NCBI GenBank assembly: GCA_902784865.1
Contig: CACZWL010000001.1
Location: forward strand, 62,001 to 126,000
Reading direction: 5' to 3'
Origin: an uncultured Bacteroidota bacterium
Lineage (GTDB): Bacteria > Bacteroidota > Bacteroidia > Bacteroidales > P3
DNA: 64,000 bases
Shown here: positions 26,706 through 35,387 of the stretch, one piece after another
Layout: each line of letters opens with the position of its first letter
Numbering within the stretch: the first letter of the stretch is position 1
Notes under the pieces: model-generated
What the model saw: only the letters and a program-made list of their open reading frames with translations
The model's database searches: none
Told to the model about the DNA's origin: nothing
Made by a program: the position numbers and the translations under genes

Positions 26706-28577
26706 ATGGTCAATGTCGGCACATATTTCAGTCGCTTGCGCGAGCTGGTGTCCCTGGAGCTCGAGGAGGAGCGGCGGGCGTACCGCCGCAGCCTTGAGCG
26801 CCGTTCGCTGACGGGCGCTATCCGCGAGCCTGCCTGCCGTTACCCCGTGAGTTTGGGCAGCAGTGGGCGCGGTCCGCTGGGTCAGCTCACGCTGGACCTC
26901 CGTTTCGACCTCGACGAGGACGAGGTGGAGCTGGAGTTCGAACCGGGGCACCCCGCCACGCTCTTCTACCTCACTGAGGGTGGCGCCTCCGAGGTGCCGC
27001 ATCAGGCCTATGTCGAGCGCGTGGGCCCCGGCATGCTGACTGTCAGCCTGCCCTCGCAGGCTGCGTTGCAGAGCATCCGCGCTTTGTCCGACCGCCACCT
27101 GCTGGGTGTCCAGCTGGGGGTGGACAATACGTCGTACCGTGTGATGGAGGATGCCCTGAAAGAGGCCGAACGCCGCGAGGACGAGCGTTTCGTGCGCCTG
27201 CGCAACGTCCTGCTGGGCAATGCGGAGCCGGGCTTCCGGCATCTGCCGCGCCTCTCTTACCCATGGCTGAATGCCAGTCAGCAGGAGGCCATACAGCGCG
27301 TGGTGGAGTGCCAGGAGGTGAGCGTGGTCCATGGCCCACCGGGTACGGGCAAGACGACAACCCTCGTCGAGGCTATCATGGAGACGCTGCAGCGCGAGAC
27401 GCAGGTGCTGGTGTGTGCCCCGAGCAATGCCGCCGTCGACTGGATCAGCGAGCAGCTGATGCGGCGTGGCGTGCATGTGCTGCGTGTGGGTAACCCGTTG
27501 AGGATGAGTAGCGAGATGCTGGACTGCAGCTATGAGAGGCGCTACGCGGCGCATCCCGATTACCACGAGTTGTGGAACATACGCAAGGCGCTGAACGGCG
27601 AGCGGCGGACGGAGAGCGGCGAGCGGAGGCTGAAGCTGCAGAAACGGGCTATGGAGTTGGAAATCAAGATTAACGCCGACCTTTTCGAGGCAGCCCGCGT
27701 GGTGAGTTGCACCCTCATCGGCTCGGCCTACCGCGTGATGGAGCGCCGACGTTTCAGCACCCTTTTCATCGACGAGGCCGCGCAAGCGCTGGAGCCTGCC
27801 TGCTGGGCTGCGCTGCTGCGCGCGGACCGCGTGGTGATGGGTGGCGACCACCAGCAGTTGCCACCGACGGTGAAGAGCGTCGAGGCGGCGCGCGGGGGGC
27901 TTGCAACGACGCTGATGCAGCGGATTGTCGCGCTGCACCCGCGCTGCGTCAGCCTGCTGACGACACAGTACCGTATGAACGAAGCCATTATGCGGTTCCC
28001 CTCGCGGTGGTTCTATGGGGGGCGCCTGCGTGCGGCACCCGAAGTGGCCCACCGGCTGGTGTCGCCGCTGGACGAGCCGCTGATGTGGATTGACACGTCG
28101 GACCTCGGCGGCGAGGAACGCCAGAATGCCTCGATGAGCCTGAGCAACAGCGAGGAGGCACGCCTGGTGATCCACACGCTGCGCGACTATATCGAGATGA
28201 TAACGCCGCAGAAGGTTGAGTCGGAGAGAATCGATTTCGGCATCATCACCCCATACCGCGGCCAGGCGCGCCTGATACGTCGCCTGCTGAAGATGCAGCA
28301 CTATTTCCGCCGTCTGCGGCGCCACGTGACGGTGGGAACGGTGGACGGATTCCAAGGGCAGGAGCGCGACGTCATCATCATCTCGCTCGTGCGCGACAAT
28401 GCGGAAGGCAACATCGGTTTCCTCCGCGACCTGCGGAGGATGAACGTGGCCATAACGCGCGCCCGCATGAAACTGATTATCGTGGGCAATGCGCAGACGC
28501 TCGGACGCCACCCCTTTTACCGACAACTGATGGAGGAGGTTCGGAGTCATGAGTTATGTCGATTGTCACCACAATGA
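26706..28577 (+). CDS. SF1 Upf1/DNA2-like helicase
   Basis: A 623-residue superfamily-1B helicase (AAA_11/AAA_12 type, like SMUBP2/Dna2). N-terminal beta-barrel-like region up to about residue 190, then Q-motif NASQQEAIQRVVE, Walker A VVHGPPGTGKTTTLVEAI, motif Ia VCAPSNAAVDWI, Walker B FIDEAAQALEP, motif III VMGGDHQQLPPTV, motif IV/V TTQYRMNEAIMRFPS and TVDGFQGQERDVIIISLVR, and motif VI NVAITRARMKLIIVG. All catalytic motifs are present. The start at 26706 (MVNVGTYFSRL) is used because upstream sequence is AT-rich and non-coding in character. RKALNGERRTESGERRLKLQ around residue 300 is a heptamer-string insertion. Confidence 0.88.
   Translation: MVNVGTYFSRLRELVSLELEEERRAYRRSLERRSLTGAIREPACRYPVSLGSSGRGPLGQLTLDLRFDLDEDEVELEFEPGHPATLFYLTEGGASEVPHQAYVERVGPGMLTVSLPSQAALQSIRALSDRHLLGVQLGVDNTSYRVMEDALKEAERREDERFVRLRNVLLGNAEPGFRHLPRLSYPWLNASQQEAIQRVVECQEVSVVHGPPGTGKTTTLVEAIMETLQRETQVLVCAPSNAAVDWISEQLMRRGVHVLRVGNPLRMSSEMLDCSYERRYAAHPDYHELWNIRKALNGERRTESGERRLKLQKRAMELEIKINADLFEAARVVSCTLIGSAYRVMERRRFSTLFIDEAAQALEPACWAALLRADRVVMGGDHQQLPPTVKSVEAARGGLATTLMQRIVALHPRCVSLLTTQYRMNEAIMRFPSRWFYGGRLRAAPEVAHRLVSPLDEPLMWIDTSDLGGEERQNASMSLSNSEEARLVIHTLRDYIEMITPQKVESERIDFGIITPYRGQARLIRRLLKMQHYFRRLRRHVTVGTVDGFQGQERDVIIISLVRDNAEGNIGFLRDLRRMNVAITRARMKLIIVGNAQTLGRHPFYRQLMEEVRSHELCRLSPQ
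27597..27631 (+). repeat. In-frame GGMGAGC heptamer string inside the helicase gene
   Basis: Five tandem words: GGCGAGC, GGCGGAC, GGAGAGC, GGCGAGC, GGAGGCT, encoding GERRTESGERR. The same family occurs in tex (11077) and between genes at 55215. Confidence 0.75.
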
Positions 28578-28610
28578 AACTAAACATTCACGAATAAACA
28601 ATAAAGTACT

Positions 28611-29780
28611 ATGAAACAACCAGTCAAACACGGTATCGTTTTCTTTGCGTTTGTCGCCGCGTGCGGCGCACTGCTCTTCTCATGCTCGAAAGAGGAGGTC
28701 AAGCAGGCCGAATGCGACATCCTGGCCGCCTGGGTGGAGGGCGCAGAGTATGAACACTTGTTCTTCAAGGCCTCCGACATGAGGGTCGACAACATCTCGT
28801 CTACCACGACGGAGATTGTCTTCACCGTGCAGTCGGTGAGCGCCTTGCCCACCGAGATGCCGCTCTACCTCACCCTCACCGAGGGTGCCACCTCGACCCC
28901 CGCCAGCGGCGAGATGCAGGACTTCACCCAAGGCCCTGTGACCTACACCGTCACCTCGGAAGACGGCGAGAACCAGCGCCGGTACACGGTGGCCTTCCGC
29001 CAGCCCGATACCCCTGTCGGCAGCAGCTACACCTACAGCTTCGAAGGGATCGACAGCACGGGGCTTAACGACTTCGCCTACAATATTTTCTACGAAGTGG
29101 GCAGCGACGGCGAGCGCAACTATATCTGGGCGTCGGGCAACGAGGGCGTGGCCATCCTGCATCCGGACTGGCGCCCCGCTCAGTTCCCCACCCGGTCGAC
29201 GGCCGAAGGCTACCAAGGCTTCGGCGTCAGCCTTACGACGCAAGATGCCGGTGCCCTCGGACGCTTCATGGGCAAACCTATTGCCGCAGGCAACCTCTTC
29301 ATCGGTAGGTTCGACGTGGGCCAGGTGATCCTAGACCCCTTGAAGAGCACTGTCTTCGGCACCCCTGTCAGCCAGGAACCGATGACGTTGCGCGGATACT
29401 ACAAGTACACCCCCGGCGAGGTGTTCACCGACGCTCAGTCCAACCCCGTGGAGGACCGCACCGACGAGGCCAACATCTACGCCGTCTTCTTCCGCAACCA
29501 GGACGCTGAGGGGCAGCCCATCGCACTCTACGGCAACGACGTGCTCTCAAATCCCTACATCGTCAAGAAGGCGTTGGTGGCCTCGCTGCCTCCCACCGAA
29601 GAGTGGGCTACCTTCGAGGCTACCTTCGAAGGCGCAGAGGCCGACGCCCAGGTGCTGGCCGCGATGGGTTACAGCATGACGCTGGTCTTCACCTCGAGCA
29701 AGGGTGGCGACGACTTCGAAGGGGCCGTGGGCAGTACCCTGTGCATTGACGAAGTGACCGTTACGTTCAAGAACGAATAG
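28611..29780 (+). CDS. PCMD-domain surface lipoprotein
   Basis: A 389-residue lipoprotein (GALLFSCSKEE, lipobox cysteine about residue 25). An N-terminal immunoglobulin-like part (residues 30-130) ends in TVAFRQPD. The rest resembles the putative carbohydrate metabolism domain (PCMD): YEVGSDGERNYIWASGNEGV, KPIAAGNLFIGRF, PMTLRGYYKYTPGEVF and STLCIDEVTVTF. Such lipoproteins are common on Bacteroidota surfaces and probably bind glycans. The next gene, a barrel, starts 2 bp after its stop, a pairing seen often in the phylum. Confidence 0.8.
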   Translation: MKQPVKHGIVFFAFVAACGALLFSCSKEEVKQAECDILAAWVEGAEYEHLFFKASDMRVDNISSTTTEIVFTVQSVSALPTEMPLYLTLTEGATSTPASGEMQDFTQGPVTYTVTSEDGENQRRYTVAFRQPDTPVGSSYTYSFEGIDSTGLNDFAYNIFYEVGSDGERNYIWASGNEGVAILHPDWRPAQFPTRSTAEGYQGFGVSLTTQDAGALGRFMGKPIAAGNLFIGRFDVGQVILDPLKSTVFGTPVSQEPMTLRGYYKYTPGEVFTDAQSNPVEDRTDEANIYAVFFRNQDAEGQPIALYGNDVLSNPYIVKKALVASLPPTEEWATFEATFEGAEADAQVLAAMGYSMTLVFTSSKGGDDFEGAVGSTLCIDEVTVTFKNE

Positions 29781-29782
29781 CT

Positions 29783-30526
29783 ATGAGACGCATAGTCATA
29801 CTGATTCTTACAGTCGGCGCTACGCTCGTCGCCCAAGCGGGCGACGGGCATTTGGCGCTGAGGGCGCGGGTGGGCTACAACCTCGGCGCGACGACACCGC
29901 TGGGGATGCCCGCCTCGGTGAGCAGCATCGACGCGTACAGGCTGACGCCCTCGGTAGCGGTGGGAGTCGACATGGCGATGCCCCTAGGCGCGCGCTGGCT
30001 TCTGGCCGCAGGGCTGCGGTTCGAGAACAAGGCGATGGATGCCGACATCACGGCCCAGGGCTACCACATGGAGCTGCGCCGGGCTTCGGAAAGCATCGAG
30101 GGGCTCTTCACCGGCAAGGTGAGCCAGCAGGTGAGCCAGTGGATGCTGACGGTGCCCGTGTATGCCGTCTACGAGTGCAGTCCGCGCTGGCGGCTGAAGG
30201 CAGGGCCATACCTGTCGTTGCTTGTCGGCAGAGACTTCAGCGGCATAGCGTCGGACGGATACCTGCGCCAAGGGGGACCCACCGGCCCCAAGATTGCCAT
30301 TGGCGACACGCCCGGCACGTGGGCCACCTACGACTTCTCCGACGAGATGCGCCGCGTGCAGGTGGGGCTGATGCTGGGAGCCGACTGGAAGCCTATGCAG
30401 CGGATAGGCTTCTCGCTGGACGTGGGCATCGGGCTGACGGGCATCTTCCCGTCGGACTTCGCCACCGTGGAGCAGACGCTCTATCCCATCTACGGCACCG
30501 TGGGGGTGTTTTACGCTATTGATTAA
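29783..30526 (+). CDS. Outer-membrane beta-barrel protein paired with the PCMD lipoprotein
   Basis: A 247-residue PorT-like barrel: signal peptide MRRIVILILTVGATLVAQAG, repeated amphipathic strands (LALRARVGYNLGATTPLG, WLLAAGLRFENKAMDA, WRLKAGPYLSLLVG) and a C-terminal GTVGVFYAID. It starts 2 bp after the PCMD gene, so the two are co-translated and probably form a surface complex. It is convergent with the hydrogenase-like gene. Confidence 0.8.
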   Translation: MRRIVILILTVGATLVAQAGDGHLALRARVGYNLGATTPLGMPASVSSIDAYRLTPSVAVGVDMAMPLGARWLLAAGLRFENKAMDADITAQGYHMELRRASESIEGLFTGKVSQQVSQWMLTVPVYAVYECSPRWRLKAGPYLSLLVGRDFSGIASDGYLRQGGPTGPKIAIGDTPGTWATYDFSDEMRRVQVGLMLGADWKPMQRIGFSLDVGIGLTGIFPSDFATVEQTLYPIYGTVGVFYAID

Positions 30527-30540
30527 GAGAGTATGCGAGG

Positions 30541-31902
30541 CTAGACCTCTATCTCGCCGCTGATGCGGTCGTCGCCCCAGACGGCATACATGTTGGAGCG
30601 CCCTTCGCCGAGGGTCATCTTGCCCTTGGATTCGAGGTGGAGTCGGTAGAAGACGCATTGGTGGAGGTCGCCCTGACCACAGACCACGTCGGTGGCAAAC
30701 GCCTCGCAGGTGGGGGCGCCGCACACGCCGCAGTCAATCTGCGGCAGGTGTTCCTTCATGTGCTCAATCTTCTCCATCTTAGCGAGGGCTTTGGATATGT
30801 CGGGGTCGAGCACCATCATCGAGCGGGGTTGTACCTCGTCGACAAGCGAATGCTCGATGAGGTGAGACTTGAATTTGTCCATCTCGCGGTCGCGCGACAT
30901 CTCGCCGTTGCGCTCGCGCTCGGCGGCCTTGCGGGCGCGGGTGTACATGCGTTCGCCGCAGAGGAAGCGATTGTCGCACGAGAGGAGGGCGCCGGCGCAG
31001 CTCTGGTCGCAGGCGCGCAGCTCGAGGAATTCGATGCCCTCCACCTCGTCGTTCTCCAGCTTGTCTAGGAAGTCCATGACGTTCTCGATGCCGTCGATGG
31101 CGTAGGAACGCTTGGCGGCGCAGATGCGGCGCTCGCCGTTGGTGAGGGTCGAGAGGATGGCGTCGGCCGAGAGGCGCTGTCGGCTGAGGGGCTTGTACTG
31201 GTAGTCCTTGCCCAATTCCTTGATTTTCTTGTAGACGCGGTTGTAGAGGAGGCTCATGTTGATGACGCCGTCGATGAGGCTCTTCTCCTCGCCGACGGGG
31301 GCTTTGACGGCGGCGATCTTGGCGGCGCAGGGGGTGATGTAGAAGAGGCCTATCTCCTCGCACGGTATGCCGCGGCTCTGCAGCTCGGCGAGGGCATACA
31401 TGGCGCTGATGTCGAGGGGCACCTTGATGGGCATAATATTCTCGACCAGAGAGGGATACTTGATTTGTATGAGGCGCACGATGGCGGGGCAGAACGAGGA
31501 GATGAGGGGGAAGCGGTCGGGGTTCTCGCGGGCATACTTGTTCTTGGCGTCGGCAAAGATAGAGGCGGCGCTCTCCACCTCCATGACGTGCGCAAAGCCC
31601 AGCTCCTGGAGGGTGGCGTAGACGCGCGAGACGCTGATGTCGTCGGGGAACTGGCCCATGAAGACTGCAGGGAGGAGGGCCACCGGGTGGGAGTAGCGGT
31701 GGATGGCCTCGAAGTCGTCGGCCGCGACGGTGATGGCCTGCGCGGGGCAGACCTCGTAGCACTTGCCGCAGTCGATGCAGCGGTGCTCCTGTATCGAAGC
31801 CTTGCCGCCTCGTATGCGGATGGCCTCGGTGGGGCATATCTTCATGCAGCGCGAGCAGCCGATACAGCGCCCATCCTCAACCTGTAATGCGTGGTAAAAC
31901 AT
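30541..31902 (-). CDS. Hydrogenase-like sensory iron-sulfur protein
   Basis: A 453-residue cytoplasmic protein. N-terminal 2x[4Fe-4S] ferredoxin domain (CIGCSRCMKICPTEAI, CIDCGKCYEVCPAQAI), then an [FeFe]-hydrogenase large-subunit-like domain, then a C-terminal Fe4-type cluster motif (DCGVCGAPTCEAFATDVVCG). Compared with catalytic enzymes, L1 is SSFCPAI instead of TSCCPxW (the proton-relay cysteine is Phe), L2 is TPCAAK instead of MPCxxK and L3 is LRACDQSCAG instead of MACxGGC. The cluster-binding cysteines survive but the catalytic environment is changed, as in sensory hydrogenase groups. It follows an RsbW-like ATPase and a DRTGG protein on the same strand, suggesting signalling rather than bulk hydrogen metabolism. 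Confidence 0.85.
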   Translation of the reverse strand: MFYHALQVEDGRCIGCSRCMKICPTEAIRIRGGKASIQEHRCIDCGKCYEVCPAQAITVAADDFEAIHRYSHPVALLPAVFMGQFPDDISVSRVYATLQELGFAHVMEVESAASIFADAKNKYARENPDRFPLISSFCPAIVRLIQIKYPSLVENIMPIKVPLDISAMYALAELQSRGIPCEEIGLFYITPCAAKIAAVKAPVGEEKSLIDGVINMSLLYNRVYKKIKELGKDYQYKPLSRQRLSADAILSTLTNGERRICAAKRSYAIDGIENVMDFLDKLENDEVEGIEFLELRACDQSCAGALLSCDNRFLCGERMYTRARKAAERERNGEMSRDREMDKFKSHLIEHSLVDEVQPRSMMVLDPDISKALAKMEKIEHMKEHLPQIDCGVCGAPTCEAFATDVVCGQGDLHQCVFYRLHLESKGKMTLGEGRSNMYAVWGDDRISGEIEV

Positions 31903-31962
31903 ACTCTTCTATTCTAGTTTTGAATTCCGATTTATGGGAGGGAAGGCTCAAAAATCTAAAAT

Positions 31963-32376
31963 CTAGACGAACTTCACCTCCATCTCGACGGTGGTGCCGA
32001 CGCCGACCTCGGAGGTGACGTTCAGGTGGTCGACGTTCTTCTGCATGTTGGGCAGGCCCATGCCGGCGCCGAAGCCCATGTCGCGCACCTCGGGGCGCGC
32101 GGTGCTGTGCCCCTCCTCCATGGCCCACGCAATGTCGGGGATGCCGGGGCCTTTGTCGGCCACCACCATGCGTATCTTGTCGGCGTCGATGTCGACACTG
32201 ACCGTGCCGCCGTAGGCGTGGGCTATGGCGTTGACCTCGGCCTCGTAGAGGGCCACCACGACGCGCTTGATTACCTGTGGGTTGACGTTGAGTTGCTTGA
32301 GGGTCTTCTTCACCGAGCTGGAGGCCTTGCCGGCATTGACGAAGTCGCCTTCCACTACTGTATATTCCTGATGCAT
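31963..32376 (-). CDS. RsbW-like anti-sigma/serine kinase ATPase
   Basis: A 137-residue GHKL ATPase: N-box EAEVNAIAHAYGG, G1 box VADKGPGIPD and G2 box GFGAGMGLPNMQ, followed by the strand VGVGTTVEMEVKF. The size and boxes match RsbW/SpoIIAB-type kinases that control partner-switching proteins. It lies between the DRTGG protein (16-bp gap) and the hydrogenase-like protein (60-bp gap). No anti-anti-sigma factor or PP2C phosphatase is visible nearby. Confidence 0.85.
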   Translation of the reverse strand: MHQEYTVVEGDFVNAGKASSSVKKTLKQLNVNPQVIKRVVVALYEAEVNAIAHAYGGTVSVDIDADKIRMVVADKGPGIPDIAWAMEEGHSTARPEVRDMGFGAGMGLPNMQKNVDHLNVTSEVGVGTTVEMEVKFV

Positions 32377-32392
32377 AGCGTTTAATTAATCA

Positions 32393-32734
32393 TTAATACA
32401 ACGGTTTCAGTCCGGCCTGATAGAGCAGGCCGCAGGCCTTGAACATCGAATAGGGGCAGCAGATGAGCACCATATCGTTCTCCTCGGCCAGCTCCACCAT
32501 GTCGTCGGTCGGCTTCTTGCCGCGCACGAAGATGATGACGTCGAGCGTCGCCATGTCGCAGGTGCGGATGGTCTGCACGTTGCAGAGGCCGGTGACCAGC
32601 ACCGGAGTGTCCTTGAGCGTCAGCACGTCGCTCATCAGGTCCGAGGCAAACGCATGCTCGACCTCCATGTCGAGCCTTTCCTGGCCGAGGGCGACCGTGG
32701 CGCCGAGGGTGTCTACTATTTCCTTGAGGGTCAT
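32393..32734 (-). CDS. DRTGG-domain protein
   Basis: A 113-residue protein made essentially of one DRTGG domain (ALGQERLDMEVEHAFASDLM, TGLCNVQTIRTCDMATLDVI, FVRGKKPTDDMVELAEENDM). DRTGG is a small ligand-sensing domain seen in HPr kinase and in phosphotransacetylases. It is the first gene of the three-gene sensory module and has a canonical promoter about 40 bp upstream. The methionine at 32734 is chosen because the longer frame begins inside the promoter. Confidence 0.82.
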   Translation of the reverse strand: MTLKEIVDTLGATVALGQERLDMEVEHAFASDLMSDVLTLKDTPVLVTGLCNVQTIRTCDMATLDVIIFVRGKKPTDDMVELAEENDMVLICCPYSMFKACGLLYQAGLKPLY

Positions 32735-32773
32735 AAGTGGGTGTTGTTTGTGTTTGTACAGGATTTGAAAATG

Positions 32774-32805
32774 CAAATATACGCACTTTTCCCCAATTGA
32801 CCAAA
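32774..32805 (-). promoter_or_regulatory. Canonical Bacteroidota promoter of the DRTGG module
   Basis: Minus strand: TTTG (32805-32802), a 20-nt spacer, TATATTTG (32781-32774). It leaves a 5' leader of about 35 nt. Confidence 0.85.
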
Positions 32806-32899
32806 TATTCTGCCCAAAAAACAGATAACGTGCATGATAACCAGCAAGTTATATAGCCTCGAATTTTTCTGTTCTTTTTCTGAAAAACGGGGCAAAAAT

Positions 32900-32985
32900 G
32901 CAAGTTTGCAACGCGGTGGATACCAGTGCCTTAACCCTATCCTCTTCTTCCTTGCCAGGTATATGGTAGGGGGGTGGAAGGGGAG
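32900..32985 (+). repeat. CCTCTTCTTCC...ATGGTAGG repeat, copy 1
   Basis: TTTGCAACGCGG, CCAGTG, CCTCTTCTTCC and ATATGGTAGG occur in this order, in the gap 32806-33099 between divergent genes. The same order is found at 39448 and partly at 52140. The remainder of the gap shows nothing else recognisable. Confidence 0.55.
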
Positions 32986-33099
32986 AGGGCAGTCGGAGGT
33001 TCAAAAATCACCTTTTTTACCCTCCTGCACAATAAACCGCCCTCGGGCGCGTTAAACAGAATCATTGAACCCTAATATTAATAAACACCCAATAGAAAA

Positions 33100-33957
33100 A
33101 TGAAACTCACAGGCAGAAGACAAAGCACCAATTACGAAGACCGTCGCGGCAACGGCGGCAAGATTGCCATCGGCGGCGGCATCGGCGCCATCATCATCGG
33201 CGCCATCATCACCCTCCTCGGCGGCGGCAACGCCGGCGACGTGGCGCAGCAGGTAATCAGCAACATGCAGACTACCCAGACCGAGAGCTACACCCCAACC
33301 GCGCAGGAAGAGGAGTTCAAGACCTTTGCCCTGCAGATCCTCGCCTCGACCGAGGACGTGTGGGAGAAGAAATTCCGCGAGGTGGGCCGCACCTATGAAG
33401 CCCCCAAGCTCGTCCTTTTCCACGGCTCGGTGCAGAGCGCCTGCGGCAGCGCCTCCTCCGCCATGGGGCCCTTCTACTGCTCGGCCGACAAATGCGTGTA
33501 CCTCGACCTCGACTTCTTCAACGAGATGGAGCGCTCGCTCGGCGCCAAGGGCGACTTCGCCTGCGCCTACGTCATCGCCCACGAGGTCGGTCACCACGTG
33601 CAGAACCTCCTCGGCACCCTCGGACAGGCCCACGGCCAGATGAGCCGCCAGAACGAGAAAGACAAGAACCAGACCAGCGTCCGCATCGAGCTGCAGGCCG
33701 ACTACTATGCCGGCATCTGGGGCCACGGCGAACAGCAGATGTTCGGCTCGCTCGAGGCCGGCGACTTCGAGGAGGCCATCAACGCCGCACAGAAAATCGG
33801 CGACGACTACCTCCAGAAGCGCGCCCGCGGCACCGTCAGCCCCGAAAGCTTCACCCACGGCACCTCCGCACAGCGCATGCGCTGGCTCAAGAAAGGCCTC
33901 CAGACCGGCGACATCCGCGGCGGCGACACCTGGAGCGTCAGCTACAACAGCCTCTGA
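33100..33957 (+). CDS. Neutral zinc metallopeptidase (YpfJ family)
   Basis: A 285-residue putative zinc protease anchored by an N-terminal glycine/isoleucine-rich helix (GGIGAIIIGAIITLLGG, about residues 27-43). The catalytic motif is AYVIAHEVGHHVQNLLGT with HEVGHH around residue 163, followed by IELQADYYAGIWGH, whose acidic residue is the likely third ligand. ACGSASSAMGPFYCSADKCV and HGTSAQRMRWLKKGL are typical of the YpfJ/KPN_02809 family. Substrates are unknown. It is transcribed alone, with two hairpin-T terminators after it. Confidence 0.9.
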   Translation: MKLTGRRQSTNYEDRRGNGGKIAIGGGIGAIIIGAIITLLGGGNAGDVAQQVISNMQTTQTESYTPTAQEEEFKTFALQILASTEDVWEKKFREVGRTYEAPKLVLFHGSVQSACGSASSAMGPFYCSADKCVYLDLDFFNEMERSLGAKGDFACAYVIAHEVGHHVQNLLGTLGQAHGQMSRQNEKDKNQTSVRIELQADYYAGIWGHGEQQMFGSLEAGDFEEAINAAQKIGDDYLQKRARGTVSPESFTHGTSAQRMRWLKKGLQTGDIRGGDTWSVSYNSL

Positions 33958-33993
33958 CGCCCCGCGTAGCACTGCAAAATGCAAATATACAGC

Positions 33994-34054
33994 AAAACAA
34001 TCCCTCGCCGAGGGATTGTTTTGTTTGTTTTCGACCCTCATTGAGGGATTTTTT
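33994..34054 (+). terminator. Tandem terminators after the zinc peptidase
   Basis: First hairpin: arms 33994-34007 and 34009-34022 (palindromic CCCTCG/CGAGGG core), ending in T-rich sequence. Second: CCCTCA/TGAGGG at 34035-34047 followed by a run of six T. The first palindrome also has T-rich sequence on the minus strand. Confidence 0.75.
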
Positions 34055-34080
34055 GGTGTATTTGCACCAGAAATTACGCT

Positions 34081-34686
34081 TTACCTCGTCACCAGCAGCT
34101 TGCGGGCGGGCAGGCCCTCGGCGCGGACGAGGTAGGTGCCGGGATTGAGTGCGCTGACGTCGATGGTCAGCTCGGTGGCTGCAGCGCGGAAGTCGACGAC
34201 GGTGCGGCCGTAGATGTCGACGAGGGTGACGCGACGGCCCGGTTCGAGGCCGGCGACGGTCACACTGCTGCGCGCGGGGTTGGGATAAAGGCGCACCCTG
34301 GTGCTGCCACACTCCACGTCGCCGATACCCACCTCATTGCATAGTATCGTGGTAAAATAGGTGCCCCAGTCGCTACTCCGATACGACTGCTCCGACCCGC
34401 AAGGCACGGTCAACGTGCAAGATGAATGTATATCCTTGAATGCTCTCTCACCTAAAGAGGATGGAGTCGTTGCCAAGCAGGTTACGTTTGTCAAGTCTTC
34501 GTAGCTCTTGAACGCCCCCTTCCCGATGGAGGTCACGGAGGCAGGGATGGTAATTGATGTCAGGCCGCTGCAACCGTGGAACGCATCGTCCCCTATTGAG
34601 GTCACGGAGTAGGTGGTGCCTGCATGGGTAACAAAAAAGAGCGCGGGACAACTTTCTTGCTTATCCCGCGTAGAAGGCCTTCGCAT
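34081..34686 (-). pseudogene. Truncated BspA-like LRR protein with T9SS sorting domain
   Basis: The readable part encodes about two leucine-rich-repeat units of the BspA/LRR_5 type (VTSIGDDAFHGCSGLTSITI, ASVTSIGKGAFKSYEDLTNV), a degenerate cap (SCTLTVPCGSEQSYRSSDWG) and a complete T9SS sorting domain (RVRLYPNPARSSVTVAGLEP ... GTYLVRAEGLPARKLLVTR). Such proteins normally have a signal peptide and many repeats. Here the N-terminus is missing: the frame opens inside two hairpins (34642-34720) with no signal sequence. It looks like the 3' remainder of a surface adhesin gene, or a silent cassette. Confidence 0.75.
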
Positions 34687-34720
34687 TGCCTGTTATCCGA
34701 GGATAAGCAATGCCGAAGCC
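34642..34720. repeat. Two adjacent hairpins at the 5' break of the LRR gene
   Basis: A 7-bp stem (34642-34648 with 34664-34670) is followed by a larger imperfect hairpin of about 17 bp (34677-34698 with 34701-34720; TTATCC/GGATAA apex, GCATTGC/GCAATGC middle). The arrangement resembles REP-type or single-strand-transposon ends. Confidence 0.5.
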
Positions 34721-35029
34721 CACGCTAGAGGTCACACGGTGAGACACCATGCACCAAACCATGGACGTTGACAGTTGCTTTTACCTTGCGGATAACTAGT
34801 GAAGTTGCGAAGTTCAGGATGCCGCAGATAAACGCCGTTACAACGTCTTTCTTATATGTGCCGCTGCCTGTGGCACAGGGGGGGGGACCCCCGCCCCACC
34901 CGCTTGACCCATCGCTCTCGAGGGGCTTCGGCGGTGCGGAAACGACGGTGCAAAATTGCACACTTTTTTCCATACGGCAAAAAAATATTTTCTACCGCGC
35001 CAGGGATAACTGGCGAATGGAAGGTGGTG
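34721..35029. other. Gene-free stretch with a G9 tract
   Basis: No gene with family resemblance is visible. A run of nine G at 34878-34886 (C9 for the leftward reading) lies upstream of the truncated LRR gene. An 82-codon minus-strand frame crosses it but has no recognisable domain. A GTGCAA/TTGCAC palindrome is near 34950. Confidence 0.4.
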
Positions 35030-35316
35030 AATTGTTAAAATAGTGTTAATTTAATTTTTATTAGGAAAGTTGGCGGCCCGTTTCCGGGAGTTTCGCGGAA
35101 GGGGGTTGGAGGGCAAAAAAGGCGTTTTCTAACCCCGCAAACACCTGTCGCACAGCAATATATAACTAATCGGTTATCTTTCAGTACTTTAAGCCATCTG
35201 GTAGGTGAATGGTAGGTATATGGTTCGACTCTGGTAGGTGACTGAAAAACGATTTGTTAATGGATGTTAAACGAGGGGGTGCTTAACATCTATTAACACT
35301 TTTCTTGTCGGCGAAT
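35030..35316 (-). repeat. Dispersed intergenic repeat of about 270 bp, copy B (inverted)
   Basis: Read on the minus strand it gives GTTAATAGATGTTAAGCACC, TTAACATCCATTAACA, CCTACCAGAGTCGAACCAT, two CCTACCA units, TTGCTGTGC and CAACTTTCCTAATAAA, in the order of copy A at 10008. Copy B has one extra CCTACCA unit; the blocks between the shared words differ. Confidence 0.75.
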
Positions 35317-35387
35317 GGTACTAATTATGCGAATTGCTTGCGCAGGGATGATTTACAGCCAGTTACCCGAATGGGCCTTTCTTCTTT

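Noticed and set aside
30541-31902. Annotation as a hydrogen-producing hydrogenase
   Set aside because: The L1, L2 and L3 motifs deviate from catalytic enzymes and no electron-transfer subunits accompany it.
34725-34973. 82-codon minus-strand frame across the G9 tract
   Set aside because: No domain, starts in a palindrome, ends before the LRR frame; retained only as a note on the region.
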